The notes beneath the pieces are model-generated. The model ran no database searches. It worked only from the letters and a program-made list of their open reading frames with translations, and was not told the origin of the DNA. Below, piece after piece: positions 8,606 to 18,438 of a stretch of DNA of 64,000 nucleotides. The DNA lies in NCBI GenBank assembly GCA_000432575.1, contig HF996836.1, positions 7,656 through 71,655 of the forward strand, read 5' to 3'. Both the position numbers and the translations under genes were made by a program. Numbering within the stretch: the first letter of the stretch is position 1; each line of letters begins with the position of its first letter. This stretch comes from Clostridium sp. CAG:762. Lineage in GTDB: Bacteria; Bacillota_I; Bacilli_A; RF39; UBA660.

Positions 8606-8634
8606 TTGAAAAAATAGTTTTATTTTGCTATAAT
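8606..8634 (+). promoter_or_regulatory. Sigma-A promoter of the LemA-like gene
   Basis: TTGAAA (8606-8611), 17-bp spacer, TATAAT (8629-8634), about 20 bases before the start at 8654. Confidence 0.75.
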
Positions 8635-8653
8635 GTTTTTAGGATGTGAGAAT

Positions 8654-9202
8654 ATGGACTTACTTTTTATATATTTATTAATTACTGTACTTATTATCTG
8701 TGGTCTTGTTGCTTTTTACATGGTTATTTATAATAAATTTCAGGAATCAATTATTAGAATAAATGAAGCAGAGGCTAATATTGATACTCTTTTAAGGAGT
8801 AAGTATGATGATTTAAATAAGGCTATGGCTATTATAAAAGGGAATGTTAAAATTGAGAAAGAAATATTTGAGGATATTATTAAACTAAGGTCAAGAAAAA
8901 TAAGTAATTTTGAATTGGATAGGCAATTGGTTCTAGCCACGAATGAATTTACTAGTTTAAAGACTGAATATAAGGAACTAGAAAAAAGTGAGGAAATAAA
9001 AAAGATATCTGTTTCATTAAAGGAAATAGATGATAAATTGGATACTTTAAAAAAATATTATGACAAGAATATTACTAAATATAATAAATTAGTAAGAACT
9101 TTTCCTAATAATATTGTGGCTCTTATTTGTAAATATGAAGAAAAATTATTCTATGACAAAAAAGATATGAGTGATGATGATTATAATGATTTCAAATTAT
9201 GA
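8654..9202 (+). CDS. LemA-like membrane protein
   Basis: The 182-residue product has one N-terminal membrane helix (about residues 3-24) and a long helical coiled body, as in the LemA family. The segment YNKFQESIIRINEAEANID matches the LemA pattern (YN.l......v.ea.s.ID). The late LVRTFPNNIVALI matches the family's conserved motif before the C-terminus. I place the start at 8654 because an earlier ATG at 8633 overlaps the -10 box. A promoter at 8606-8634 and a terminator at 9185-9215 make it a single-gene unit. The function of LemA proteins is not settled. Confidence 0.75.
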   Translation: MDLLFIYLLITVLIICGLVAFYMVIYNKFQESIIRINEAEANIDTLLRSKYDDLNKAMAIIKGNVKIEKEIFEDIIKLRSRKISNFELDRQLVLATNEFTSLKTEYKELEKSEEIKKISVSLKEIDDKLDTLKKYYDKNITKYNKLVRTFPNNIVALICKYEEKLFYDKKDMSDDDYNDFKL

Positions 9203-9215
9203 AATCATTTTTTTA
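9185..9215 (+). terminator. Terminator after the LemA-like gene
   Basis: A 10-bp stem AATGATTTCA/TGAAATCATT with a 5-base loop is followed by seven T. The ung gene on the other strand ends inside it. Confidence 0.8.
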
Positions 9216-9876
9216 TTCTCCAATCTATTTCTTTGATACCATTTGCTTTTAAGAAATTGTTTGTCTTTGAAAATGGTTTGCTTCCAAAAAAACCGTTTGA
9301 GGCTGAAAATGGTGATGGATGTGTCGATTCAATTACTAAATGTCTAGGATTAGTAATTAAATTTTTTTTACTTCGGGCAAAAGAGCCCCACAAAAGAAAG
9401 ACAACTGGTGTTTCTTTTTCATTTACTTTTTTAATAATGGCATCAGTAAATAGTTCCCAACCCATGTTTTTATGTGAGGCTGGTTTATCTTTGGTAACGG
9501 TTAAAACAGCATTTAAGAGTAGAACTCCTTGTTTCGCCCATGGTTCTAAATTTCCTGTTTTAGCTATTTCACAACCTAAATCATTGTACAACTCTTTATA
9601 AATGTTTTGTAATGAAGGCGGTATTCTTACCCCATCGTTTACGGAGAACGATAGTCCGTTTGCTTCCCCTATTCCATGATATGGGTCTTGTCCTAAAATA
9701 ACTACTTTGACATCATTATAATCAGTCATGGTAAGTGCGGACAAGATATGATTTTTAGGAGGAAATACAGTTTCTTCTTGATATATCTTGTTTACAAATT
9801 TAACTAAATTAATAAAATACTCTTTTTTATATTCACTATCTAATACTTTATCCCAATTGTTTCCTACAAATACCAT
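9205..9876 (-). CDS. ung: Uracil-DNA glycosylase
   Basis: The product of 223 residues removes uracil from DNA in base excision repair. Family I motifs are complete: GQDPYHG with the catalytic aspartate near residue 62, a GVLLLNAVLTV block near residue 120, WGSFA near residue 165 and the STHPSPFS leucine-loop region near residue 183. I start at the ATG at 9876, immediately after the upstream pilin-like gene, with GTGAG upstream. An ATG 21 bases earlier would overlap that gene. The terminator hairpin of the opposing gene overlaps its stop codon. Confidence 0.95.
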   Translation of the reverse strand: MVFVGNNWDKVLDSEYKKEYFINLVKFVNKIYQEETVFPPKNHILSALTMTDYNDVKVVILGQDPYHGIGEANGLSFSVNDGVRIPPSLQNIYKELYNDLGCEIAKTGNLEPWAKQGVLLLNAVLTVTKDKPASHKNMGWELFTDAIIKKVNEKETPVVFLLWGSFARSKKNLITNPRHLVIESTHPSPFSASNGFFGSKPFSKTNNFLKANGIKEIDWRIKK

Positions 9877-9877
9877 A

Positions 9878-10429
9878 CTACTCACATTCCTTATCATTAA
9901 TTATATAACTATACTTATAACTATATTCATCATAATTTATTTCTACTTTTAAGCATGTGCTTACATCTTTATTATCTACACTTCTAATTACTCTTTTGTC
10001 TTTGTTACCTTTTAAAAATCCATTGTAAATAAGTTCTATGGCACTTATGGTGGTTTTATCATATATAGCTGTACAGGTATAAGGTATCAATATAACAGTA
10101 TCTTTTTTAATTAGATAATTATTTTCACATTCATTCATTCCAATACTACTACATATTAATTCATTACTTATATTATATTTATTACTAATATCATTAATTT
10201 TGCTATCTTTATCTATTAGATAAACTTTATATAAACTGGATGAGGTGCTACATTCATTCACATAACTTTCGGCACCAGTTTTCATGTTTTCTTTTAACAT
10301 TTCATATGTTTTTTTATTACCTAGATTGATTTTTTTTATAACATCTGGCATTGTGAAAACTAAAACTAATCCTAATATTACTAGTACTCCAAGTAATTCT
10401 ATTAAAGTAAATCCTTTCTTATTTGACAT
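9878..10429 (-). CDS. Type IV pilin-like protein with N-methylation signal
   Basis: The 183-residue protein begins with a short basic leader ending GFTLIELLGVLVILGLVL, the prepilin peptidase cleavage signal plus the hydrophobic helix. The rest is a small extracytoplasmic domain with four or more cysteines that could form disulfides. Pilins and competence pseudopilins share this start, but no assembly ATPase, membrane platform or prepilin peptidase gene is in the window. A strong promoter lies at 10457-10485. The gene runs straight into ung with one base between. Role in DNA uptake or adhesion cannot be told. Confidence 0.8.
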   Translation of the reverse strand: MSNKKGFTLIELLGVLVILGLVLVFTMPDVIKKINLGNKKTYEMLKENMKTGAESYVNECSTSSSLYKVYLIDKDSKINDISNKYNISNELICSSIGMNECENNYLIKKDTVILIPYTCTAIYDKTTISAIELIYNGFLKGNKDKRVIRSVDNKDVSTCLKVEINYDEYSYKYSYIINDKECE

Positions 10430-10456
10430 ATTATCACATCTTTCTAAATCAATTTA

Positions 10457-10485
10457 ATTATAATATAATATTATACTAATGTCAA
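10457..10485 (-). promoter_or_regulatory. Sigma-A promoter of the pilin-like gene
   Basis: On the minus strand: TTGACA (10480-10485), 17-bp spacer, TATAAT (10457-10462). Confidence 0.75.
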
Positions 10486-10520
10486 GTATTGTTTCAAACA
10501 AATGTATGAAGTAAGTAATG

Positions 10521-10554
10521 TAAAAAAGATACTAGTTTTTATTCTTAGTATCTA
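10521..10554 (-). terminator. Terminator after ymxH
   Basis: A 7-bp stem AGATACT/AGTATCT includes the ymxH stop region and is followed on the minus strand by six T. It closes the sigG-ymxH unit. Confidence 0.75.
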
Positions 10555-10768
10555 CTAAAATAATATCTTCCCCAATTTTAAGTATTTGCATCCATTTAAC
10601 CTCATATTCTTCTTTGCTACTTAAGATTTTTCTATTAAATCCTCTTTCAATGACCATACTATTAATTTTGCCATTAGATGGATCAATAACAATATCAATA
10701 ATTTTACCTACTTTTTTGCCATCAACAATATCGATAATCTCTTTGCTTTGTAAATCGGATAGACGCAT
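10532..10768 (-). CDS. YlmC/YmxH-family PRC-barrel sporulation protein
   Basis: The 78-residue product is one small PRC-barrel domain. It starts MRLSDLQSKEIIDI and contains GKIIDIVIDPSNGKI and an EYEVKWMQILKIGEDIILV end, all typical of YlmC/YmxH. In Bacillus, ylmC is an ortholog family member found with sporulation genes and sigG. Here it follows sigG by 32 bases and shares its terminator, matching the sigG-ylmC arrangement. Its molecular role is not known. Confidence 0.85.
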   Translation of the reverse strand: MRLSDLQSKEIIDIVDGKKVGKIIDIVIDPSNGKINSMVIERGFNRKILSSKEEYEVKWMQILKIGEDIILVDTKNKN

Positions 10769-10800
10769 AGTACCACCTAATTAAATATATGTAATTATTT

Positions 10801-11574
10801 TTATTTAATTAGTTTTTTAATATTAGTAATAGCATTTTTTTCAATTCTTGATATTTGGGCTTGGCTAATACCTAGTTCATCAGCAATTTCCATTTGAGTT
10901 TTACCAATTATAAATCTTTCGTTTAATATTTTTCTTTCTCTTTTTTTTAATTTTTCTAAGGCTTTGCTTAAGGCAATTTTTGTTTCTAACTCATATTCAT
11001 CTTTTTGGTTAGATATTTGGTCATATAAATAGATAGTGTCTCCTCCATCGTTATAAATAGGTTCATACATACTAATGGGACTAGATAAGGAGTCGAGGGC
11101 ATTAACAATATCATATTCACTTACATTAAGAATATTTGCAATTTCTTTATTAGTAGGATAATTACCATTTTTATCTTGCATTTCTTCTCTTAATTTTAAT
11201 GTTTTGTATGCAATGTCTTTGATACTTCTGGAAATTCTAAGTGCATTATTATCTCTTAGATATCTTTTTATTTCTCCACTTATCATGGGGACTGCATAAG
11301 TACTAAGTTTTAATCCATAAGATAAATCGAAATTATCGATGGCTTTTATTAAGCCAATAACGCCAACTTGAAATAAATCATCCATATTTTCGTTTCTACT
11401 TGAGAAAGATCTTAATATGCTAAGTACTAATTTTAAATTGCCATTTATGAGTTCTTCTTTAGCAAATATGTCTCCTTCTTTCATTCTTTTAAATAAGTTA
11501 ATCATTTCTTCATTACTTAAAACTTTAATATTAGCAGTATTTACGTTTGCTATTTGTACTTTATGACGTGGCAT
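10801..11574 (-). CDS. sigG: Forespore sigma factor G
   Basis: The 257-residue protein is the late forespore sigma factor. Its N-terminus MPRHKVQIANVNT and the stretch PVL/KVLSNEEMINLF are the sigma-G signature that separates it from sigma-F. Region 2 contains DDLFQVGVIGLIKAIDNFD and STYAVPMISGEIKRYLRDN. Region 3 contains EPIYNDGGD. Region 4 ends GKTQMEIADELGISQAQISRIEKNA. A GGAG ribosome site lies eight bases before the ATG. No sigE/spoIIGA is upstream; dnaJ is, so the usual spoIIGA-sigE-sigG cluster is broken here. A sigma-F-type promoter was looked for and none was convincing. Confidence 0.95.
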   Translation of the reverse strand: MPRHKVQIANVNTANIKVLSNEEMINLFKRMKEGDIFAKEELINGNLKLVLSILRSFSSRNENMDDLFQVGVIGLIKAIDNFDLSYGLKLSTYAVPMISGEIKRYLRDNNALRISRSIKDIAYKTLKLREEMQDKNGNYPTNKEIANILNVSEYDIVNALDSLSSPISMYEPIYNDGGDTIYLYDQISNQKDEYELETKIALSKALEKLKKRERKILNERFIIGKTQMEIADELGISQAQISRIEKNAITNIKKLIK

Positions 11575-11641
11575 AAAAATCTCCTTTCATAGAAATATTG
11601 CTATAAAAAGAAATTTATTATACATATATTTTATTATTTTG

Positions 11642-11669
11642 TTTTTGCTACTTGCAATTTTAGTTTTTA
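11642..11669 (+). repeat. Dispersed intergenic element, left inverted partner of copy C
   Basis: TTTTTGCTACTTGCAATTTT plus TAGTTTTTAA is a diverged plus-oriented copy lying upstream of sigG. It could pair with the minus-oriented copy at 11679-11704 to form a hairpin with a loop of only about 10 bases. Confidence 0.55.
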
Positions 11670-11678
11670 AGAATGTTT

Positions 11679-11704
11679 TTTTTAGAACTAAAACGGCATA
11701 GCAA
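11679..11704 (-). repeat. Dispersed intergenic element, copy C
   Basis: On the minus strand this reads TTTGCTATGCCGTTTTAGTT and on. It lies about 37 bases past the dnaJ stop codon, in the same orientation as dnaJ. Confidence 0.65.
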
Positions 11705-11740
11705 ATGAAAAAAAGAAAAATACAATTATAAGTATTCTTC

Positions 11741-12847
11741 TTATTTTAAATAATTTCTATATTTTTTAAAGGCATCATGTTTTTCTAACTCATTATTATC
11801 TAAACTTTCAAATATTCTTTTTTGTTCTCTTGATAGTTTTTCTGGAATGATGACATTTAGGATAACATACATATCACCATATCTTTTATTAGAAACATTT
11901 TGCATACCTTTTCCTTTTAATCTTAACTTATCACCATTTTGTGAACCATCTGGAATGGTTAAGTTAACAAGGCCATATGCTGTAGGAACTTCTTTTTTGC
12001 ATCCTAATACTGCTTCTTTTATTGTTAATGGTATAGTTACATAAATATCGTCATCTTTTCTTTGAAAAAATTCATGCTTTTTGACGGTAAATTCAATATA
12101 TAGGTCTCCTTGTCTTCCTCCGTTGATACCAGCTTCACCTTTTCCGGCAAGTCTTAATCTGTTACCATCGTCTACTCCTGCGGGAATAGTTACTGTAATT
12201 GTCTTGTTTTTCTTTACTGTTCCAATTCCTTTACAAGTACTACATTTTCTTTCGTATGTTTTACCTTTTCCTTTACATTCTGGACAGGTTATTTTAGTAA
12301 GAAAACTCCCAAATAATGTTCTTTGTTCGGTTGCAATAGTTCCTGAACCATGGCATTTATCACAGGTATGAAAATCAAAGCCACCTTTACCATTACACTC
12401 ACTGCATTCTTCGGTAACATCTAAATTAATATCTCTAGTGGTACCATTTACAGCTTCCATGAAGTCAATGCTCATACGGTATAAAATGTCATTGCCATCT
12501 CTAGCACTTGAAGTATTGCTTCTTCTACTAGAGGAAAAACCAAAACCTGACAATATATCATCAAATATATCATTCATGCCTCCAAAGTCAAAACCTTCAA
12601 AGCCTGAGAAACCTCCACTGGCATTTGTGAATGCAGAATGTCCAAATTGATCATATTTGCTTCTTTTGTCTTTATCACTTAATACAGCATATGCTTCTTG
12701 TACTTCTTTAAATTTTGCTTCAGCATCAGGTTCTTTGCAAACATCAGGGTGATATTTTTTTGCTAATTTACGGAAAGCACTTTTTATTTCATCATCAGTT
12801 GCATTTTTAGAAACTCCTAAAACCTCATAATAATCTTTTTTATTCAT
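11741..12847 (-). CDS. dnaJ: Chaperone DnaJ
   Basis: This 368-residue type I Hsp40 delivers substrates to DnaK and stimulates its ATPase. The J domain has the HPD triad in KYHPDVCKE (residue 33). A glycine/phenylalanine-rich linker (about 70-110) follows. Four zinc-finger repeats CxxCxGxG start at CSECNGKG (residue 142) and end at CSTCKGIG. The C-terminal substrate-binding domain ([14 protein letters not shown]) closes the protein. It is the last gene of the CIRCE-controlled operon, nine bases after pepF. Confidence 0.97.
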   Translation of the reverse strand: MNKKDYYEVLGVSKNATDDEIKSAFRKLAKKYHPDVCKEPDAEAKFKEVQEAYAVLSDKDKRSKYDQFGHSAFTNASGGFSGFEGFDFGGMNDIFDDILSGFGFSSSRRSNTSSARDGNDILYRMSIDFMEAVNGTTRDINLDVTEECSECNGKGGFDFHTCDKCHGSGTIATEQRTLFGSFLTKITCPECKGKGKTYERKCSTCKGIGTVKKNKTITVTIPAGVDDGNRLRLAGKGEAGINGGRQGDLYIEFTVKKHEFFQRKDDDIYVTIPLTIKEAVLGCKKEVPTAYGLVNLTIPDGSQNGDKLRLKGKGMQNVSNKRYGDMYVILNVIIPEKLSREQKRIFESLDNNELEKHDAFKKYRNYLK

Positions 12848-12855
12848 AATATAAC

Positions 12856-14655
12856 CTACTTACTACTTAATATTTTTTTTAATTCTTCTTTTTTCTTGGC
12901 AAATAATTCTAAAGCTTCATCAATAACTTTGCCACTTTCTAAATCAATGCCAAGATCTTTTAATAATTCTATTGGGTATTTACTACATCCACTTTTAAGG
13001 AAATTTATATATTTTTCTAACATGTTATCTTTTTTATTTATTATATCATATGCTATTTTAATGGCAATGGATAAACCTGTTGCATATTTGTATACATAAA
13101 ATGAACTATAAAAGTGTGGAATTCTTTCCCATTCATATTTGATTAAGTCATCACTTACTATTTTGTCACCATAGTATAATTTATTTAGTTCATAATAAGT
13201 GCTTGTAAATTCGTTACAAGTAAGGGGAATACCTTTTTGTTCTTTATCATGCATGATCATTTCAAATTCGGCAAACATTGTTTGTCTATATATAGTGGTT
13301 CTTACATCTTCTAAGAATTCACTTAGATATGTAATTTTGTCTTCAGTTGTCTTAGCATGTTCATATAGATAATTGTTTAATATCATTTCATTTACGGTGG
13401 ATGCTATTTCCGCTAAAAGGATAGGATAATCATAGTATGTGTAACTTTGATTATGGGTTGAATAATAACTATGTAAGGAGTGGCCTAGTTCATGGGCTAG
13501 TGTAGAAACAGAATTAATCGTATTATCATAATTGAGTAATAGATAAGGGTTTGTTCCATAGGTACCCCAGCTATAGGCTCCGCTTTTTTTGCCTTTATTG
13601 GGATAAACATCAATCCATTTTTCGTTAAATGCTTTGGTTAGGAGGCTAGAATAATCAGAACCGAGTGGTTTTAATGCTTCAATTACTAGTTTTTTGCCTT
13701 CTTCATAACTTATATCTTTTTCTTCTAAGGTAGTAATTAGAGTATAAATATCATACATATGCATTTCTTCTAGGTTTAAAAATTTTCTTTTTAGTTCTAA
13801 ATAGTCATACATTTTATCTAAGTTATTATGAACTTTGTTAATTAGATTTTGATAAGTTTTAATATCTACTCTATCTTTATACAAGCTAGCTTCAAGAGGT
13901 GAATTATAGCCTCTTATTTCACTTAATGCGATGTCTTCTTTTATTTTTCCTTTATAGGTTGCTGAAAATGTATTTTTATGATTTTTATAGAATTCATACA
14001 TGATATTAAAGGCACTTTCTCTAATGTTACGGTTCTTACTTTTCATGTATTTGTTGTAATTACTGCTAGTAAGTGATATTTCATTACCTTTTTCATCTTT
14101 GATATTGCCTAGTATAATATCAGCATTCATTAAATTATATTGAACATCATATGGAACTCCTAGAGCATTATTTAATTTAGCAATAACTTTTTCTTCTTTT
14201 TCACTTAGAGTGTATTTTTGATAAGCAAAGGTTTTTTCTAAATCAAAACGATATGGTTCTAGTTTTTTGTTTTTTTCGATTAGTTTTAAGATGTCTTTGT
14301 AATCATGTTTTAATAGATTTGGTGTTATGAATGATAATTTATCACTCATGATTTCTCCTAGTTTTTCTGTTCTAAGTTTTAAACTTTGTTTATCACTATC
14401 TAAGGTATCTGTATCACAGTTCATGTGTGCATATACATATAATTGGGAAAATTTGTTATCCAATTCTTCGTAATCTTTTAAGAAGTTGTATAAGGTGTTT
14501 TCATCTTTGGTAATTATATCTTTATAATTACTGATATTATTAATTAATTTTTCTATTTCTTTATATTTTTTATCAAATTCGTTTTTGTCTTTGACTATTT
14601 TTGTTAAATCCCATTTGTACTTATTATCTATTTCACTTCTTTTCAAAATACCCAT
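12856..14655 (-). CDS. pepF: Oligoendopeptidase F (M3B metallopeptidase)
   Basis: The product of 599 residues degrades oligopeptides in the cytoplasm. The zinc motif is [12 protein letters not shown] near residue 388, with the third ligand expected in EIASTVNEM near residue 417. The length and the N-terminal helical domain match PepF. It is unusual that the gene lies between dnaK and dnaJ: nine bases separate it from dnaJ, and an 80-base gap with a strong hairpin (14688-14719) separates it from dnaK. This places a peptidase under heat-shock control, or at least in the same transcript. The start ATG follows an AAAGGATATT ribosome site. Confidence 0.94.
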   Translation of the reverse strand: MGILKRSEIDNKYKWDLTKIVKDKNEFDKKYKEIEKLINNISNYKDIITKDENTLYNFLKDYEELDNKFSQLYVYAHMNCDTDTLDSDKQSLKLRTEKLGEIMSDKLSFITPNLLKHDYKDILKLIEKNKKLEPYRFDLEKTFAYQKYTLSEKEEKVIAKLNNALGVPYDVQYNLMNADIILGNIKDEKGNEISLTSSNYNKYMKSKNRNIRESAFNIMYEFYKNHKNTFSATYKGKIKEDIALSEIRGYNSPLEASLYKDRVDIKTYQNLINKVHNNLDKMYDYLELKRKFLNLEEMHMYDIYTLITTLEEKDISYEEGKKLVIEALKPLGSDYSSLLTKAFNEKWIDVYPNKGKKSGAYSWGTYGTNPYLLLNYDNTINSVSTLAHELGHSLHSYYSTHNQSYTYYDYPILLAEIASTVNEMILNNYLYEHAKTTEDKITYLSEFLEDVRTTIYRQTMFAEFEMIMHDKEQKGIPLTCNEFTSTYYELNKLYYGDKIVSDDLIKYEWERIPHFYSSFYVYKYATGLSIAIKIAYDIINKKDNMLEKYINFLKSGCSKYPIELLKDLGIDLESGKVIDEALELFAKKKEELKKILSSK

Positions 14656-14687
14656 ATTTTATAATATCCTTTCAATATAATACTAGT

Positions 14688-14719
14688 TATAGGAAGTCCT
14701 AGTGTTAGAACTTCCTATA
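14688..14719 (-). promoter_or_regulatory. Stem-loop between dnaK and pepF
   Basis: A 10-bp perfect stem (TATAGGAAGT/ACTTCCTATA) with a 12-base loop lies just after the dnaK stop. It is not followed by a T run on either strand, so it is more likely an mRNA processing or stability hairpin than a terminator. Confidence 0.55.
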
Positions 14720-14734
14720 TACATATTTGTATTA

Positions 14735-17144
<2,410 letters not shown>

Positions 17145-17155
17145 AAATTCAACTC

Positions 17156-18151
17156 CTAACTAATATCTATATTATCTCTAATGTAGTTTAGAATGCCTAC
17201 GACTTTATCATATTCCATTCTTTTTGGACCTATTATGGCAATGGTGCCTTCTTCTCCATTGTAATTATATTTTGTTTTTATTACTGCAACATCTGGAGAT
17301 AATTCACTTTCGTTACCAATATAAATATTAATTCCATTATCTTCTTCTTCCATCTTGCTAACTTTATCAATATCTTCAAAATTATTTAAGATTTCTTTAA
17401 CTTTTTCAATGTTATTAAATTCTGGTTGCTTTAAAAAATTGTTTTTTCCTATAAATTGAACATCACTACTTCTTGTTGAAAATTCATTAAAGGCATTGTA
17501 AAATGCATCATATAATACTTCATGTTCTTTAACAAAACGAGGAATTATTGGTTTTACTTCAAATTCTAGTTTTGAACTTATTTCATCTATGGGAGTACCA
17601 ATGAGTAGTTTATTAATTAAATCTACTGTTTGTTTAACTTCTAAGGATGAAATGTTAGAAGGTATTATCATCATTTTATGTTCTACATGGCCTTTGTCCG
17701 TTATTATCATGGTGATTATTTTGTTATCTCCAAGTGGTATTACTTCAACTTTTTTTAGTCTGTTAATGCTTGAGGTATTACCAAGTACTACTGAGGTATA
17801 ATTGGTAATTTCTGTTACTATTTCGATACTTTTTTTTATGGCATCACTTAAGACTAAAGTATTATTTTTAAATATGGTTTGTAACTTTAACATATCTTCT
17901 CTGGTCATATCTTTTGGTGTCATTAATTCATCAACATAGTACCTATATCCTTTTTCACTTGGGACACGTCCTGATGAGATGTGAGTTTTTTCTAATAAAC
18001 CAACTTCTTCTAAGTACATCATTTCATTACGTACTGTTGCACTTGAACAATTAAGTTTCTTAGCTACATACCCACTTCCAACTGGTCTTGCTGTTTTAAT
18101 GTAATCTTCTACAATGATTTTTAAGATGTTCTGTCTTCTATCATTAAGCAA
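17156..18151 (-). CDS. hrcA: Heat-inducible transcription repressor HrcA
   Basis: The 331-residue repressor has a winged-helix N-terminus (RRQNILKIIVEDYIKTARPVGS, with SSATVRNEMMYLEEVGLLEK near residue 35) and the GAF-like HrcA domain. It binds the inverted repeat CIRCE and represses this operon when folded with GroEL help. A CIRCE element lies at 18165-18191, 14 bases before its start, so autoregulation is expected. Confidence 0.97.
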   Translation of the reverse strand: MLNDRRQNILKIIVEDYIKTARPVGSGYVAKKLNCSSATVRNEMMYLEEVGLLEKTHISSGRVPSEKGYRYYVDELMTPKDMTREDMLKLQTIFKNNTLVLSDAIKKSIEIVTEITNYTSVVLGNTSSINRLKKVEVIPLGDNKIITMIITDKGHVEHKMMIIPSNISSLEVKQTVDLINKLLIGTPIDEISSKLEFEVKPIIPRFVKEHEVLYDAFYNAFNEFSTRSSDVQFIGKNNFLKQPEFNNIEKVKEILNNFEDIDKVSKMEEEDNGINIYIGNESELSPDVAVIKTKYNYNGEEGTIAIIGPKRMEYDKVVGILNYIRDNIDIS

Positions 18152-18164
18152 TTTATCACTTCCC

Positions 18165-18191
18165 TTAGCACTTCTATTATATGAGTGCTAT
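18165..18191 (-). promoter_or_regulatory. CIRCE operator of the hrcA operon
   Basis: The plus strand reads TTAGCACTT, nine bases, GAGTGCTAT, which is the TTAGCACTC-N9-GAGTGCTAA repeat with two changes. It sits between the promoter and the hrcA start, in the classical position for HrcA repression. Confidence 0.9.
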
Positions 18192-18195
18192 AATC

Positions 18196-18224
18196 ATTGT
18201 ATTACTATATATTAGCAATGTCAA
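18196..18224 (-). promoter_or_regulatory. Sigma-A promoter of the hrcA-grpE-dnaK-pepF-dnaJ operon
   Basis: On the minus strand: TTGACA (18219-18224), 17-bp spacer, TACAAT (18196-18201). The transcript would begin within or next to CIRCE. Confidence 0.85.
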
Positions 18225-18265
18225 TAGTTAATTGCTAATTTTTTAAATTTTTTTTATTTTTGTCG

Positions 18266-18290
18266 TTTGCTACACTGCTTTAGTGCATAA
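18266..18290 (+). repeat. Dispersed intergenic element, left inverted partner of copy D
   Basis: TTTGCTACACTGCTTTAGTG is a diverged plus-oriented copy upstream of the hrcA promoter. The minus-oriented copy D lies about 60 bases further on. Confidence 0.5.
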
Positions 18291-18348
18291 ATTTACTTGG
18301 GTTATGTAAATAGAATTAGTAATAGGATGGTGTTTTTTGATGATATAT

Positions 18349-18376
18349 TTTTTAGAATTATAACAGCATAGCAAAA
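18349..18376 (-). repeat. Dispersed intergenic element, copy D
   Basis: On the minus strand this reads TTTTGCTATGCTGTTATAAT then TCTAAAAA, the best match to the family. It lies directly after the fbp terminator. On the plus strand AACAGCATAGCAA is followed by a GTGTAAAATAA stretch, resembling type II-A tracrRNA. Confidence 0.8.
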
Positions 18377-18380
18377 GTGT

Positions 18381-18410
18381 AAAATAAAAACTTAGATAAT
18401 ATTTCTAAGC
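18381..18410 (-). terminator. Terminator after fbp
   Basis: The stem CTTAGA/TCTAAG with a 7-base loop is followed on the minus strand by TTTTTATTTT. Confidence 0.7.
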
Positions 18411-18438
18411 TTCTATTTAGTTATACTTGTTCTCTTTT

